Shown: positions 32,801-36,860, counted from the first letter of the stretch. The stretch: DNA of 64,000 bases from Tridacna crocea (GCA_943736015.1 OX031058.1:13665001-13729000); one strand, 5' to 3'. The notes: generated by a model from the letters alone, not told the origin. Numbers and translations: made by a program.

Positions 32801-32897
32801 TCGCACTTGGAAGCGTAAGGGTTAAACGTGTATCGTAACTAGGTTTGAAATTGTATATATATTTACGTACCTGTAGATCTGTGCGCTCACTTTCCAT
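2476..32897 (-). CDS. Six-EF-hand calcium-binding protein, 13 coding exons, complete
   Basis: Thirteen minus-strand exons with consensus splice sites and consistent phases join into 1140 nt (379 residues plus stop). Residues 1-190 are acidic and low-complexity (many E, D, Q, K, N), probably disordered. Six EF-hand units follow. Loops at 204-215 (DTSGDGTISKSE), 236-247 (DKNGDGQLDIDE), 256-267 (DRNKDGVIECWE), 327-338 (DKDNSGFLDIEE) and 360-371 (DADNDGKIAYKE) have all the usual Ca2+ ligand positions. The unit near 293-304 lacks acidic residues at loop positions 1 and 3 and is probably silent. No signal peptide or membrane segment is visible, so a cytosolic Ca2+ sensor or buffer is likely (inference). 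EF2 and EF3 loops start only 20 residues apart, much tighter than in calmodulin. Six EF-hands recall calbindin/secretagogin, but the linkers do not match what I know of them, so no symbol is given. The gene spans 30 kb and almost every intron holds repeats. Confidence 0.9.
2520..3420. other. EF-hand intron 12 left part, nothing recognised
   Basis: About 900 bp of AT-rich sequence. Short overlapping ORFs on both strands at 3130-3410 have no recognisable content. Confidence 0.5.
3421..3630 (+). mobile_element. SINE of the same type, head missing
   Basis: TGATGATAGTCAATTTGACA ... AGTTGAAAACGGCCTTAAAG. It ends 6 bp before the donor of EF-hand exon 12. Confidence 0.65.
3637..3726 (-). CDS. EF-hand gene coding exon 12 (EF6)
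   Basis: 90 nt, phase 1 to 1, acceptor TTGTTGCAG|AA, donor AAGG|GTGAGT. Encodes IMSSISDEDDLKELF and the sixth loop DADNDGKIAYK. The final Glu is split into exon 13. A SINE tail abuts the exon's donor side. Confidence 0.92.
3767..3947. mobile_element. Family F element, shortened
   Basis: ATGGCCTGTAACACCCGGAA ... CTTTTTGCGTGTTGCAAGCC. 41 bp from EF-hand exon 12. Confidence 0.72.
4050..4106 (+). repeat. (CTGT)n microsatellite
   Basis: Tandem TCTG units interrupted by ATTTTG. Confidence 0.9.
4607..4741 (-). CDS. EF-hand gene coding exon 11 (EF4 end, EF5)
   Basis: 135 nt, phase 1 to 1, acceptor CCTTGCAG|AA, donor AGAA|GTATTT. Encodes the exit helix of the degenerate EF4 (FDEFYEWVV) and the canonical EF5 loop DKDNSGFLDIEE. 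Confidence 0.92.
4795..4937. mobile_element. Family G copy, left end decayed
   Basis: ACCAATCAGAGTTTGTGTAA and TTCAAGAATGGTTGGTGAAT match family G; the left terminus is not recognisable. Begins 54 bp from EF-hand exon 11. Confidence 0.6.
4965..5325 (+). mobile_element. Family D copy 2
   Basis: Same order of blocks as 1143-1500: TTATGGGTAAAGAAATG, TTCGTTGACAAAATAATCAG and the GGGGAAATATTTGCC hairpin. Lies in intron 10 of the EF-hand gene, 230 bp from exon 10. Confidence 0.78.
5557..5703 (-). CDS. EF-hand gene coding exon 10 (EF3)
   Basis: 147 nt, phase 1 to 1, acceptor GATTTAAG|AATGG, donor ACAG|GTAAGA. Encodes WFEKFKQYDRNKDGVIECWE with the third loop, then the entry helix of the degenerate fourth unit. 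Confidence 0.92.
5835..6058. mobile_element. Family F element, shortened
   Basis: TATGGCTGGCAACACGCAAA ... CCTTTTCGCGTGTTACAGGC; the second hairpin is incomplete. Confidence 0.72.
6490..6672. mobile_element. Family F element, partial
   Basis: ACACGCGAAAAGAACAGTCC ... GCCCCTTTTCGTGTGTTTCA, with one hairpin block TCGGATTAGCCTGC. Confidence 0.65.
6675..7425. other. Intron 9 segment, one imperfect inverted repeat
   Basis: Mostly unremarkable. GTCATCCTCGTTGACCCAGT at 7086 is loosely mirrored by CCGAGGATGATGTAGC at 7157. Confidence 0.4.
7429..7603. mobile_element. Family G copy, ends decayed
   Basis: AACCGTTCTTAAGAATGTTC, GATTGGCTAAGCCATTCG and TCAAGAATGGTTGGTGAATA. Confidence 0.65.
7838..8275 (-). 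mobile_element. Family D copy 3 (inverted)
   Basis: Reverse orientation: the hairpin core is at 7880-8005, followed by CTCTGATTATTTTGTCAACG and CATTTCTTTACCCATAAC. It has an extra segment of about 55 bp near 8100-8150 missing from the other two. Confidence 0.76.
8530..8551 (-). CDS. Possible cassette microexon c in the 14.5 kb intron
   Basis: 22 nt between a strong acceptor (TTTATTTTCAG) and a strong donor (GAAG|GTAAGT). Phase 0 to 1 fits exon 10. Encodes SFTKTRE. The splice signals are better than expected by chance, but no other evidence supports it. Confidence 0.25.
8694..8800. repeat. GC hairpin resembling families B/F
   Basis: GCGAAAAGTGTCAACCCTGG and CCAGGGTTGACACTTTTCGC pair around CAGCCTGCGCAATTCGCGCAG. 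The flanks do not match family B. Confidence 0.7.
9031..9058 (+). repeat. Poly-G tract
   Basis: G-runs broken by a single T, A and C; a G-quadruplex is possible. Similar shorter tracts lie at 8487-8499 (G), 6352-6368 (C on this strand) and 32694-32704. Confidence 0.85.
9185..9660 (+). mobile_element. Family H copy
   Basis: TGAACATTATAGCCTATATC, CAAAATGGCGGCGTCAATCA, TTTCAGTGACGTCAGTTTCC, GTACGGTCAGGTGGCAGGGG. No reading frame. Confidence 0.68.
9912..10029 (+). repeat. (CT)n microsatellite with GGTCTCTG interruptions
   Basis: About 118 bp of CT dinucleotides containing repeated CGGTCTCTGTCTCT phrases. Open frames on both strands are artefacts. Confidence 0.95.
10391..10626 (+). mobile_element. 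Family A MITE (EF-hand intron 9)
   Basis: TTAACCCTTTACCACATAGC left end. The hairpin centre is GGTCACC instead of GGTAACC. Confidence 0.8.
10745..10873 (-). CDS. Possible cassette exon b in the 14.5 kb intron
   Basis: 129 nt (43 codons), open in the required frame, phase 0 to 0. Acceptor GACAAGCAG lies after a T-run; donor AAA|GTAAGG. Against it, part of the segment resembles one arm of the family A hairpin (CAAGCAATTTCTCCTTTT), so it may be transposon debris. Confidence 0.2.
10880..11690. other. Intron 9 segment with one motif repeated elsewhere
   Basis: TTCGAAGATTCGACCTGTCT near 11039 has an inverted counterpart AGACAGGTCGAATCTTCGAA near 17831. Otherwise nothing. Confidence 0.5.
11801..11842 (+). 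repeat. (GA)n microsatellite
   Basis: About 42 bp of uninterrupted GA. Confidence 0.95.
12050..12318. mobile_element. Family F element
   Basis: TATGGCTTGCAACCCGCGAA ... ACTTTTCACGTGTTGGAGGC, both hairpin blocks present. Confidence 0.78.
12482..12576. mobile_element. Family C partial (right half)
   Basis: GACTGCATGTTTTGTGCAGT, TGATCTACACTGTCCGG and GCAGCTTAGGGTTAA. Confidence 0.65.
12595..13028 (-). mobile_element. Family E palindrome-rich element, inverted copy of 1505-1905
   Basis: Reverse complement shares TTTATTTCATG, GCCTAGGTAA, TATGACGTCATATTTCCC, CTACTGG and a terminal hairpin TTTCGATCTTTCACC(G) with 1505-1905. No reading frame. Confidence 0.72.
13869..13900 (-). CDS. Possible cassette exon a in the 14.5 kb intron
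   Basis: 32 nt with a good acceptor (GTTCTCTTTTAG) and a donor AAGA|GTAAAC. The phase (1 to 0) can follow exon 9. It is speculative: no homology, and exons 9 and 10 already join perfectly without it. Confidence 0.2.
14130..14359 (+). mobile_element. Family A MITE, mixed subtype
   Basis: Outer ends of the CCCTTTCCCAAACAATCC subtype but a core with type-1 arms (AAAATGCTGG), suggesting recombination between subfamilies. Confidence 0.82.
14690..16019 (+). mobile_element. Family H copy with internal insertion
   Basis: Left block 14690-14860 (AATGGCGGCGTCGATCAAGA) and right block 15755-16019 (AGTGACGTCATTTCCCAGTG, GTGCGGTCAGGTGTCAGG) are separated by about 890 bp that include the 15595 hairpin and CCCGTTGATAAGATATTTG. 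Confidence 0.65.
15595..15741. mobile_element. Near-perfect 147-bp hairpin element nested in family H
   Basis: AGAGGTTATTACACGGCTGA pairs with TCAGCCGTGTAATAACCTCT. Arms of about 65 bp include GGGCCGGAGAGTGATATCGG. GC-rich compared with its surroundings. Confidence 0.82.
16024..16217. mobile_element. Family G MITE (GGGCCCGTATTCACC)
   Basis: GGCCCGTATTCACCAACCAT / ATGGTTGGTGAATACGGGCC ends with central palindrome GATTGGCTAAACCGGATGGTTTAGCCAATC. CTG flanks both ends. Best-preserved copy. Confidence 0.85.
16230..17110. other. Intron 9 segment, ACGAAATGACC repeats
   Basis: Between 16700 and 16830, GAAATGACC-type words recur (ACGAAATGACCAAAGT, ACGAAATGACCCAG). No gene. Confidence 0.45.
17126..17392 (+). 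mobile_element. Family B element, complete
   Basis: TIR GGCATGCTTTGTAAAAAGGG / CCCTTTTGCCAGAGCATGGC. The hairpin CAGGTCAGCCTGCGCAATCC is mirrored by GCGCAGGCTGACCTGGG. Intact version of the sequence interrupted at 20604-21062. Confidence 0.8.
17940..18021. repeat. Perfect 29-bp inverted repeat
   Basis: GGTTCAACCCCATAGTTCGG (17940 onward, 29-bp arm to 17968) is exactly mirrored at 17993-18021. The loop repeats CATAGTTCGGTC and holds ATGCATGCAT. Confidence 0.85.
18268..18332. mobile_element. Family F fragment
   Basis: ATATGGCCTGCAATACGC next to CAGGCTAATCTGAAACGAC. Confidence 0.5.
18433..18835 (+). mobile_element. Family J copy 2
   Basis: About 403 bp and closely similar to the 29289 copy in reverse orientation, sharing CATGGAAACCCACGTGGATG. 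Flanks AAAGAATAT and CAAAAATAT are a decayed 9-bp duplication (7 of 9). Confidence 0.82.
19097..19172 (-). repeat. Family A end fragment
   Basis: TTTAACTCATTATCAAACGA ... GAAAGCATTTGCAGACGA, then unrelated sequence. Confidence 0.6.
19369..19621. mobile_element. MITE with terminal repeats of about 65 bp
   Basis: CATCCTCGGATACTCCGGGG ... CTACGCTACATCGACCCCTG is mirrored by CAGGGTCGATGTAGCGTAGC ... CCCCGGGGTGGCCGAGGATG. Interior of about 120 bp without coding potential. No clear target duplication. Confidence 0.75.
20249..20470 (-). CDS. EF-hand gene coding exon 9 (EF1 and EF2)
   Basis: 222 nt, phase 1 to 1, acceptor TTTGGAACAG|AT, donor GATG|GTAAAT. It holds a full EF-hand (loop 204-215) and the second loop up to its eleventh residue. 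The twelfth (Glu) is completed across the 14.5 kb intron by exon 10. Confidence 0.93.
20604..21062 (+). mobile_element. Family B element split by a family A insertion
   Basis: Begins GAGCCAGGCTCTGTGAAAAG and ends GGGCATGCCTC. Its TTAA is duplicated around the family A copy at 20806-21034. Internal CGACCCAGGTCAGCCTGCGC starts the GC hairpin, whose second arm is deleted. Confidence 0.8.
20806..21034 (-). mobile_element. Family A MITE nested in family B
   Basis: TTAACCCATTATC ... GGTAATGGATTAA lies exactly in the TTAA of a family B element whose two halves flank it. Direct evidence of a TTAA duplication. Confidence 0.9.
21535..21705. mobile_element. Family G copy, ends decayed
   Basis: CTCGGTCTTATTCTGCAG, GATTGGCTAAACCATTTGG and AATCAGAAGTTGCGTTACTT. 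Confidence 0.6.
21806..21861 (-). CDS. EF-hand gene coding exon 8
   Basis: 56 nt, phase 2 to 1, acceptor TTACCGCAG|T, donor GATG|GTACGT. Encodes GSNEEKTQKTDEKQSKAD (residues 155-172), an acidic/lysine-rich linker that leads into the EF-hand region. Confidence 0.82.
22062..22222 (-). mobile_element. Family A MITE, decayed
   Basis: GCACTTGCAGACGACAAATT, AAACATTGTTGGAAAAGTAG, ACCAGCATTTTTC. Confidence 0.6.
22492..22640 (-). mobile_element. Third-type SINE, tRNA head missing
   Basis: AAACATATTTATCTTACATC, ATCGATTGAGAAACAAATTC, GTGTGGGCCGATGAAAAATC. It breaks off before the tRNA-like part. Confidence 0.6.
23012..23228 (+). mobile_element. Family B element, right end lost next to family F
   Basis: CTCTGAAAAGGGGGCTTAAT and a perfect hairpin AAGTCTTGACTCAGGTCAGC / GCTGACCTGAGTCAAGACTT. 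Confidence 0.75.
23283..23548. mobile_element. Family F element with two GC hairpins
   Basis: GCTTGCAACACGCAAAAAGG / CCCCTTTTCGCGTGTTGCAA termini. Two blocks (TCGGATCAGCCTGCGCAGTC and TCGGATTAGCCTGTGCGAAT) flank CTGTTTTGCACACCTCTACT. Best copy; 18 bp from EF-hand exon 7. Confidence 0.82.
23567..23630 (-). CDS. EF-hand gene coding exon 7 (second DAAEDF motif)
   Basis: 64 nt, phase 1 to 2, acceptor CATTACAG|CTCC, donor AGTGG|GTAGGT. Encodes PCDAAEDFVDVLSGVIDDGS, similar to exon 3. Confidence 0.82.
24180..24294. mobile_element. Family C partial
   Basis: GGACAGTGTAGATCCAAGAT / TTGATCTGCGCTATTCG hairpin, then GCAGCCTGGGGGTTAA. Confidence 0.62.
24594..24853 (+). mobile_element. Family B element, complete
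   Basis: GAAGCCATGCTCTTTGAAAA ... CCCTTTTTCCAGAGCATGAC. The hairpin arms around CAGCCTGCGCAGTGCGCG begin at CGAAAAGTATCGGCCTAG. In intron 6 of the EF-hand gene. Confidence 0.8.
24920..24997 (-). CDS. EF-hand gene coding exon 6
   Basis: 78 nt, phase 1 to 1, acceptor TTTTTCACAG|AC, donor TACA|GTAAGC. Encodes a Q/D-rich linker (residues 108-132) ending SSDY. It is also symmetric and skippable. Confidence 0.8.
25194..25422 (+). mobile_element. Family A MITE nested in family B
   Basis: Consensus-like copy (TTAACCCATTACCACAC, full hairpin). It shares its right TTAA with the next copy. Confidence 0.88.
25419..25617 (-). mobile_element. Family A MITE, left hairpin arm deleted
   Basis: Type-2 ends (TTAATCCTTTCCCAAACG ... 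GGGAATGGGTTAA). GAAAACATTATGGTTCTCC shows a jump from the start of one arm to the end of the other. Confidence 0.82.
25711..25782 (-). CDS. EF-hand gene coding exon 5
   Basis: 72 nt, phase 1 to 1, acceptor CCTTTCAG|AT, donor AACA|GTAAGG. Encodes residues 84-106, a hydrophilic linker rich in Q, K, G and E. As a symmetric 1-1 exon it could be skipped without shifting the frame. Confidence 0.8.
25868..26708. mobile_element. Fold-back composite with tandem core
   Basis: Left arm 25868-26134 and right arm about 26440-26708 are inverted copies (GTAGTATAAGGG ... CCCTTATACTAC). Between them a unit of about 155 bp is duplicated in tandem (about 26057-26212 and 26213-26370) and contains family C-like GATCAGACTGC motifs. 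It lies in intron 4 of the EF-hand gene. No clear target duplication. Confidence 0.8.
26955..27186 (+). mobile_element. Family B element, hairpin decayed
   Basis: GAGCCATGCTTTGTGAAGTG ... CCCTTTTGTCAGAGCACGGC. The GC hairpin is nearly deleted (CCCACATCATGAGTC remains). Confidence 0.65.
27345..27573 (-). mobile_element. Family A MITE (EF-hand intron 4)
   Basis: TTAGCCCACTACC ... GGTAATGGGTTAA; hairpin nearly intact (AAAATGTTGG against CCAGCACTTT). 218 bp from exon 4. Confidence 0.84.
27791..27864 (-). CDS. EF-hand gene coding exon 4
   Basis: 74 nt, phase 2 to 1, acceptor TTTTTTTCAG|T, donor ACAG|GTCAGT. Encodes an acidic stretch rich in E, D, N and K (residues 59-82). Confidence 0.82.
28286..28511 (+). 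mobile_element. Family A MITE, type 2 core
   Basis: GAGAAATTGCTCGTAACGAG: arms carry AAATTGCTCG, with both sides changed relative to type 1. Confidence 0.87.
28803..28869 (-). CDS. EF-hand gene coding exon 3 (DAADDF motif)
   Basis: 67 nt, phase 1 to 2, acceptor TTCCCAG|CTCC, donor AAAAG|GTAACC. Encodes PGDAADDFIGMISDLAKTDI and one further Lys. This short amphipathic-looking segment is paralogous to exon 7. Confidence 0.85.
28975..29127 (-). mobile_element. Family A MITE, left part decayed, plus 60-bp fragment
   Basis: Core GAAAATGCTGGTAACCAGC is intact. A second left end (TTAACTCTTTACTACATGGC) starts at its TTAA and stops at 29185. Confidence 0.7.
29289..29690 (-). mobile_element. Family J (Mutator-like MITE), perfect 10-bp duplication
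   Basis: 402 bp with ends CATCTTCG / CGAAGATG extending to CTTGGCTnGCGAAGATG, flanked by CAACAGATCC at 29279-29288 and 29691-29700. A 9-11 bp duplication is typical of Mutator-like elements. No coding capacity. Confidence 0.88.
29938..30238 (+). repeat. Decayed family A copy with tandem-duplicated right half
   Basis: CTTTACCACACCGAG and GAAAATGCTGGTTACCAAC. Then CTTTTCCCACATTGTTTTCT with its downstream ATAGCATTATTTGTGCAA occurs twice (from 30033 and 30140). Confidence 0.65.
30335..30413 (-). CDS. EF-hand gene coding exon 2
   Basis: 79 nt, phase 0 to 1, acceptor GCAGTAG|TTGG, donor ACA|GTGAGC. Encodes residues 10-35, hydrophilic and ending in AEEY. With the next exon it forms the motif Y-T-P-G-D-A-A-D-D-F, which recurs at exons 6-7. 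Confidence 0.8.
30443..30680 (+). mobile_element. tRNA-derived SINE, second type
   Basis: Head with B-box-like GGTCCCGAGTTTGATTCCCG and A-box-like TCGTAGTTGTGAGATAG. Ends in (CAA)n and (CTA)n runs at 30643-30685. In intron 1 of the EF-hand gene. Confidence 0.65.
30802..31008 (+). mobile_element. Family A MITE, decayed
   Basis: TTAACCACACAGTTCCGAGT, GAAAACATTTTGGGAAAAGG, AATGCTTTCAATTTGGAC. Confidence 0.62.
31195..31356. mobile_element. Family I MITE with CCAT duplication
   Basis: Ends TGTAATGCAGAGAAATGA / TCATTTCTCTGCATTACA are flanked by CCAT on both sides. The interior is repeated ATGACC(C)ATGGGTCAT and GTCGAGAAATGACC blocks, each itself palindromic. Confidence 0.82.
31641..31866 (+). mobile_element. 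Family A MITE (EF-hand intron 1)
   Basis: ATAACCCATTACCACACAAT ... GGTAATGAGTTAA, full hairpin, near consensus. Confidence 0.86.
32092..32263. mobile_element. Family I copy, right end replaced by family F
   Basis: Begins TTGCAGAGAAATGACCC and carries ATGACCCATGGGTCATTT plus CTACGTAGA blocks. It ends abruptly at 32263, where a family F sequence starts. Confidence 0.7.
32264..32462. mobile_element. Family F element, termini trimmed
   Basis: GGACATTTGCGTAAAGTGTC; a perfect hairpin TCGTCTCGGATCAGCCTGCG / CGCAGGCTGATCCGAGACGA; second block truncated. Confidence 0.72.
32604..32825. mobile_element. Family C MITE, TTAA-flanked
   Basis: TTAACCCTTATCCCACTC ... GCGTAAGGGTTAA. The hairpin CAGTGTAGATCAAGATCAGA pairs with TCTGATCTTGATCTACACTG around TGCACGTTCTGTGCA. 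46 bp from EF-hand exon 1. Confidence 0.82.
32871..32897 (-). CDS. EF-hand gene coding exon 1 (start codon)
   Basis: Encodes MESERTDLQ. It ends in phase 0 at a strong donor, CAG|GTACGTAAA. The ATG is the complement of 32895-32897. It was chosen because the following exon at 30413 needs a phase-0 partner and lacks its own well-placed ATG at the acceptor. Being a 9-codon exon, it is less certain than the EF-hand exons. Confidence 0.7.
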
Positions 32898-32954
32898 GTC
32901 AGTAGTTTTCTATTGTTTTACAAATTTATAAACAATAGCGAGACATAGTTGAAC

Positions 32955-33140
32955 CTTTCGATTGTCAATCGTATACCAAACAATCCCAGGTTTTAATGAC
33001 CTAACGACCTAAAGGGAAAAAGATTAAAGCTATTGAAAGCATTGTAGGACAAACATTTTCACCATTCCCACACCTACAATGTTTTCTATAAATTAGTCCA
33101 AGCATCTTTAAATTACATCTATCATCGGCTGAAACATATG
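32955..33140 (+). mobile_element. Family A remnant between the two divergent genes
   Basis: TATACCAAACAATCCCAGGT, GAAAGCATTGTAGGAC, CCTACAATGTTTTCTATAAA. It occupies the presumed promoter interval. Confidence 0.55.
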
Positions 33141-33327
33141 ATTAAATTCTTTTTTCTCGAATTTTAGTGAGAGAAAGAGTCGTGACATCACGATTGAAGT
33201 AGCCTATCTGCTATACTGTTTAGAGATTGAATGTAGTTGTCTGGGAGCCCTTGGCAACAGCTACCAAGGAAGTCGGTTTATCTTATCACCACGAATCCAT
33301 GTATTGATTGTTTTGTGTGCTGTTCAG

Positions 33328-33563
33328 ACAGCGTACGGCCAATCAGACCTAGTGACCAGTAGGAAATGTGAGAAAGAGGGATTTTCTGAAAAACTTAAAT
33401 GTATTGTAAAGGACGATAACTTGTTGTTTAATCATACAAATTTAGATCCATCTGTGTGTCAAAGCTGTTGTCATTATTCATGGGCGCAGCCATATTTTTG
33501 TTACAATTGGCGCAAGATTCTGATGAGTAAAGAAGCTCGAAAAATTAGTCCCGTCGTATACAG
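33328..33563 (+). CDS. Cys-rich exon of an unidentified, possibly secreted protein
   Basis: Open frame encoding about 78 residues with CEKEGFSEKLKC and CQSCCHYSWAQPYFCYNW clusters. It ends at a strong donor, CAG|GTAAAT. Immediately upstream in the same frame is a hydrophobic run, LIVLCAVQTAYGQ, that looks like a signal peptide with cleavage after AYG. The frame is open back to about 33150 without an in-frame ATG. Either 33328 is an internal exon (TTTTGTGTGCTGTTCAG acceptor), or this is a first exon whose ATG (33299) is displaced by one base. It is divergent from the EF-hand gene, whose start lies 430 bp to the left. I could not find its downstream exons. Family not recognised. Confidence 0.5.
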
Positions 33564-33837
33564 GTAAATTCATCAGTTTGAATGCACATATTTCCTTTGT
33601 CTACTTTGTAATGTTACACATGAAACAGTTAAACAGTAACAAAACATGTTTTCCTCTGTTTGATAAGATTCTTGCCATTTAGCCCATTGCAGGGATGTAT
33701 GGTGAGAGTCAAGAACGACAACTCTGCTCGGTGATATTGTGATGTTACTTTAATTATAGCTGGATAGGGTTATTTTTTAATAAAGAGTTTCAAACACTAA
33801 GCCTTGCAGCCTTCTTTATTATACTGCCGAGAAATTT

Positions 33838-34700
33838 CTAGCGATCTGATTGGATTATATAGGCCCTGAATATATTTATCATGTAAACTGACGAAACTAA
33901 CTTACAAGCAGTTTCCCTTTCGGGAGCCCCGTATACATGACTATACACTATTAACATAATATCCAAAAGGGCGGCGTCGATCAAGATTTAACATCAACAT
34001 TATACGCCAAGCCAAACGTTTTAGCACGTATTACAAATGTTTCAGTGAAGCCAGTTCCCAGTGGCGTCAGTTTTCATTGAATTTGGGCATTCAGAAGGAA
34101 AATTGATGAGTACTCAATTTTTTAAACCAAAGAACAAGTAAAGTTCGATAAACAAACGTTGGAATGGTAAAGCTTTGCAGTATAATAAATTAACTTCGTT
34201 GTACGGTCAGTTGGAAACTTGTTCACGGCTGTATTGAATCTTTTCGAGACTTCGGTTCGGGGCGACATGGTTCACCATAGCCGTGAACAAGTTTCCAAGT
34301 CCCCTGCCACCTGACCGTACAACTAATATTGTTATACGCAGAATTTTACCATTCCAACGTTTGTTTATCGAACTTTACCTGTTCGTTAGTTTAAAAATTG
34401 ACTACACAGTCGCTGATGAAGTAGAAGGGATCGAAATTCTAGTTCGTCAGTGTGCTCATTTTATTAAACAAAAAAGAAATTTTAAGCGAGTAAAATTCGC
34501 TTAACAAACGTTGGAATGGTAAAACTTTGCAGTATAATAAGTTTGTTGTGCAGTCAGGTCGCAGGGGACCTGGAAACTTGTTCAGAGCTGTGGTAAATCA
34601 AGTCGCCACCTCGACATAGGCCAAGGGTGACATTATTCATCACAGCCGTGAACAAGTTTCAAAGTCCCTTGCCACCTAATCGTACTACTACTAATACTGT
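33838..34700. mobile_element. Family H composite with rearranged arms
   Basis: 33838-34260 matches 9185-9640 (CAGTTTCCCTTTCGGGAGCC, GGCGGCGTCGATCAAGATTT, GTACGGTCAG, AACTTGTTCACGGCTG). 34262-34440 is an inverted copy of its right end and 34440-34690 another direct copy. It is therefore a three-part head-to-head structure. Confidence 0.7.
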
Positions 34701-34849
34701 CCTGGGTGGACACTGAGTTTGTAAACTAGGATATGGCGTAATTGTAGTTGAAGTTGAATACAAAGAACCAAAAGATCGAGATCAGACTGATATCCAACCT
34801 GAACTAACCTACCTACGGATCTATATCACGCCGGAAAATGGCTTAATTT

Positions 34850-35090
34850 TTAACCCTTTACCAGACAATGATGACTTTTGACGACCCTTGGAAACACAGC
34901 CTTTTAAAAACATTGTGGGAAAAGGAGAATATGCTGGTAAAATGCTGGTAACCAGCATTTTCTCCTTTTCCCACAATGTTTTCTATCCCATCAGATAAAA
35001 ATTGCACCATTTGAGCCACTTTGAAATTGTCGTCTGCAAATGCTTTCAATTTGGATAGGTCTAAAATTTTTCCGTGTGGTAAAGGGTTAA
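34850..35090 (+). mobile_element. Family A MITE with small centre duplication
   Basis: TTAACCCTTTACCAGAC ... GTGTGGTAAAGGGTTAA. GCTGGTAAAATGCTGGTAAC shows duplication of half the hairpin tip. Confidence 0.86.
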
Positions 35091-35094
35091 AAAC

Positions 35095-36085
35095 TCTTCG
35101 TCAGGCAGAATGTTTAAAACTCTTTCCCAGACCACAAGTTCTCAGACTTTTTTCAGACAAATTGTTGGCAGTAGATTAAATCGGTACAAATAGTTGTTGC
35201 TCAATTGATAGACGATTTGAAACCATGCTCCTTTACCAGTCACTGTTGTACACAACAATATTTTGTCTGCTTTACTGTCATTTTTCTTTGATGTAAATCC
35301 TCACAGTGGTCCATTATGGCACAGGTTAACTTAACACCCCAAGAAAAACTGAAACAGTTGAAACAAAGAAGAACCTTCGTTTGAAAGAATGAAAAATAGC
35401 CTTTAATTTTCTAGATGTAGTTATGTCCCTTGGTTATGAATTCTTTTCGGTAATTTACTCTCCAGTCGGCCAATGAAATATTCTCACAGCCAGCCTCGTT
35501 CTGATTTATCTGCCCGACACGCTGTGAAACCGAAATCAGACAGAAACCCAAGTTTTATTTCCAGCGTAGTACCTATGGTTTTCCGCCTTTTCAATACGTA
35601 ATATGTTAGAGATCAGAAGACAATAAAGATTTCACGGCACGCTGAAAGGTAAAAACTTGGTGATCAATTGTTAAGTGTATTCATATGTGGGTCAGTCAAT
35701 CTTGAACAAGAAAATTTTGTAACGAAAATGGCTGGATTTGTGTTCCAATTAATTTTTAAGCTAATTCATGGTATAACTTAAGCATTGCAGCTACTGAGGA
35801 AATATCTTTCGTAAGTTAAATGATATTAAAGAGGTGGAAGAAGATTCGGACCCAAGAAGGTTGGGCCAAAGAAAAAAAATGATCCTAAGTTGAGACGATT
35901 CGGCCCCGAGAAGATTCGGCCCACTCAGGAAAATATTTGGCCCAATTAAGAAAAAGATTCATTCCCGATTTAAGATAATGTTCATTGACTGGAGTTCTTT
36001 ATTTACACATATTAGTGCCTAACAACGGCAGATTCATCTTAAAGTAATTATAAAACTGGAAAACTTATGACTGAAAATATTTATT
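35095..36085. other. Intergenic, nothing recognised
   Basis: Local repeats GATTCGGCCC near 35850-35945 only. No exon with plausible splice sites noticed. Confidence 0.45.
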
Positions 36086-36098
36086 TCATAGTTTGAGG

Positions 36099-36860
36099 CA
36101 CAGGAATTTGACATTCTATAACCAAAATAAATGATAAAACATGGAAAAAAAAAATCTCCCCTATATAATATAAACACAAGGAACGCAACGTCTCGATTGG
36201 AGGCGCTAGCACCTGACAGCCTTTCCCAACCAAAATCACCCACGAAACAAACATTGATCATAATCTCATTTAGCCTAGCGATAAACAAGACAATAATGTA
36301 CCTGCGTCATCCGGCGATACCTCAGTAGACACCTTTCAACCAGAGATATCCGTCACAGAAAGTAGCAGGTGGCGTATTTTCGTATTACTTATTACTATTA
36401 TTTTTTTCGATTTTAAGATACTTATGGACATCAAATGATACTAAAGATTTTTTTTAGAATCTTTAGTATCATTTGATGTCCATAAATATCTTAGAAACTA
36501 AAAAAATAATAGTAATAAGTAATAGGAAAATACGCTTCCTTGCACTTCTTGTGACGTCAGCGAATGGAGTCCCGGACGAATCAAAATGTCCTGATAGAGC
36601 TGTAAAACTTGACGGATATCTCTGGTTGAAAGGTGTCTACTGAGGTATCGCCGGATGATGCAGGTACATTATTGTCCTGTCTATCGCTAGGCTAAATGAG
36701 ATTATGATCAATGTTTCGTGGGTGATTTTGGTTGGGAAAGGCTGTCGGGTGCTAGCGCCAGCAATCGAGACGTTGCATTCCTTGTGTTTATATTATATAG
36801 GGGAGATTTTTTTTTCATGTTTTATCATTTATTTTGGTTATAGAATGTCAAATTCCTGTG
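36099..36860. mobile_element. Long fold-back element with arms of about 360 bp
   Basis: Almost the whole element is a palindrome: 36099-36450 mirrors 36460-36860. The ends are CACAGGAATTTG / CAAATTCCTGTG, and the direct repeat TTTGAGG flanks it (36092-36098, 36861-36867). The right arm carries about 70 bp (near 36540-36605, TGACGTCAGCGAATGG) absent from the left arm. No coding sequence. Confidence 0.88.

Noticed and set aside
36034..36328. Overlapping ORFs of 65-84 codons
   Set aside because: They lie in an arm of the 36099-36860 palindrome and have no coding signature.
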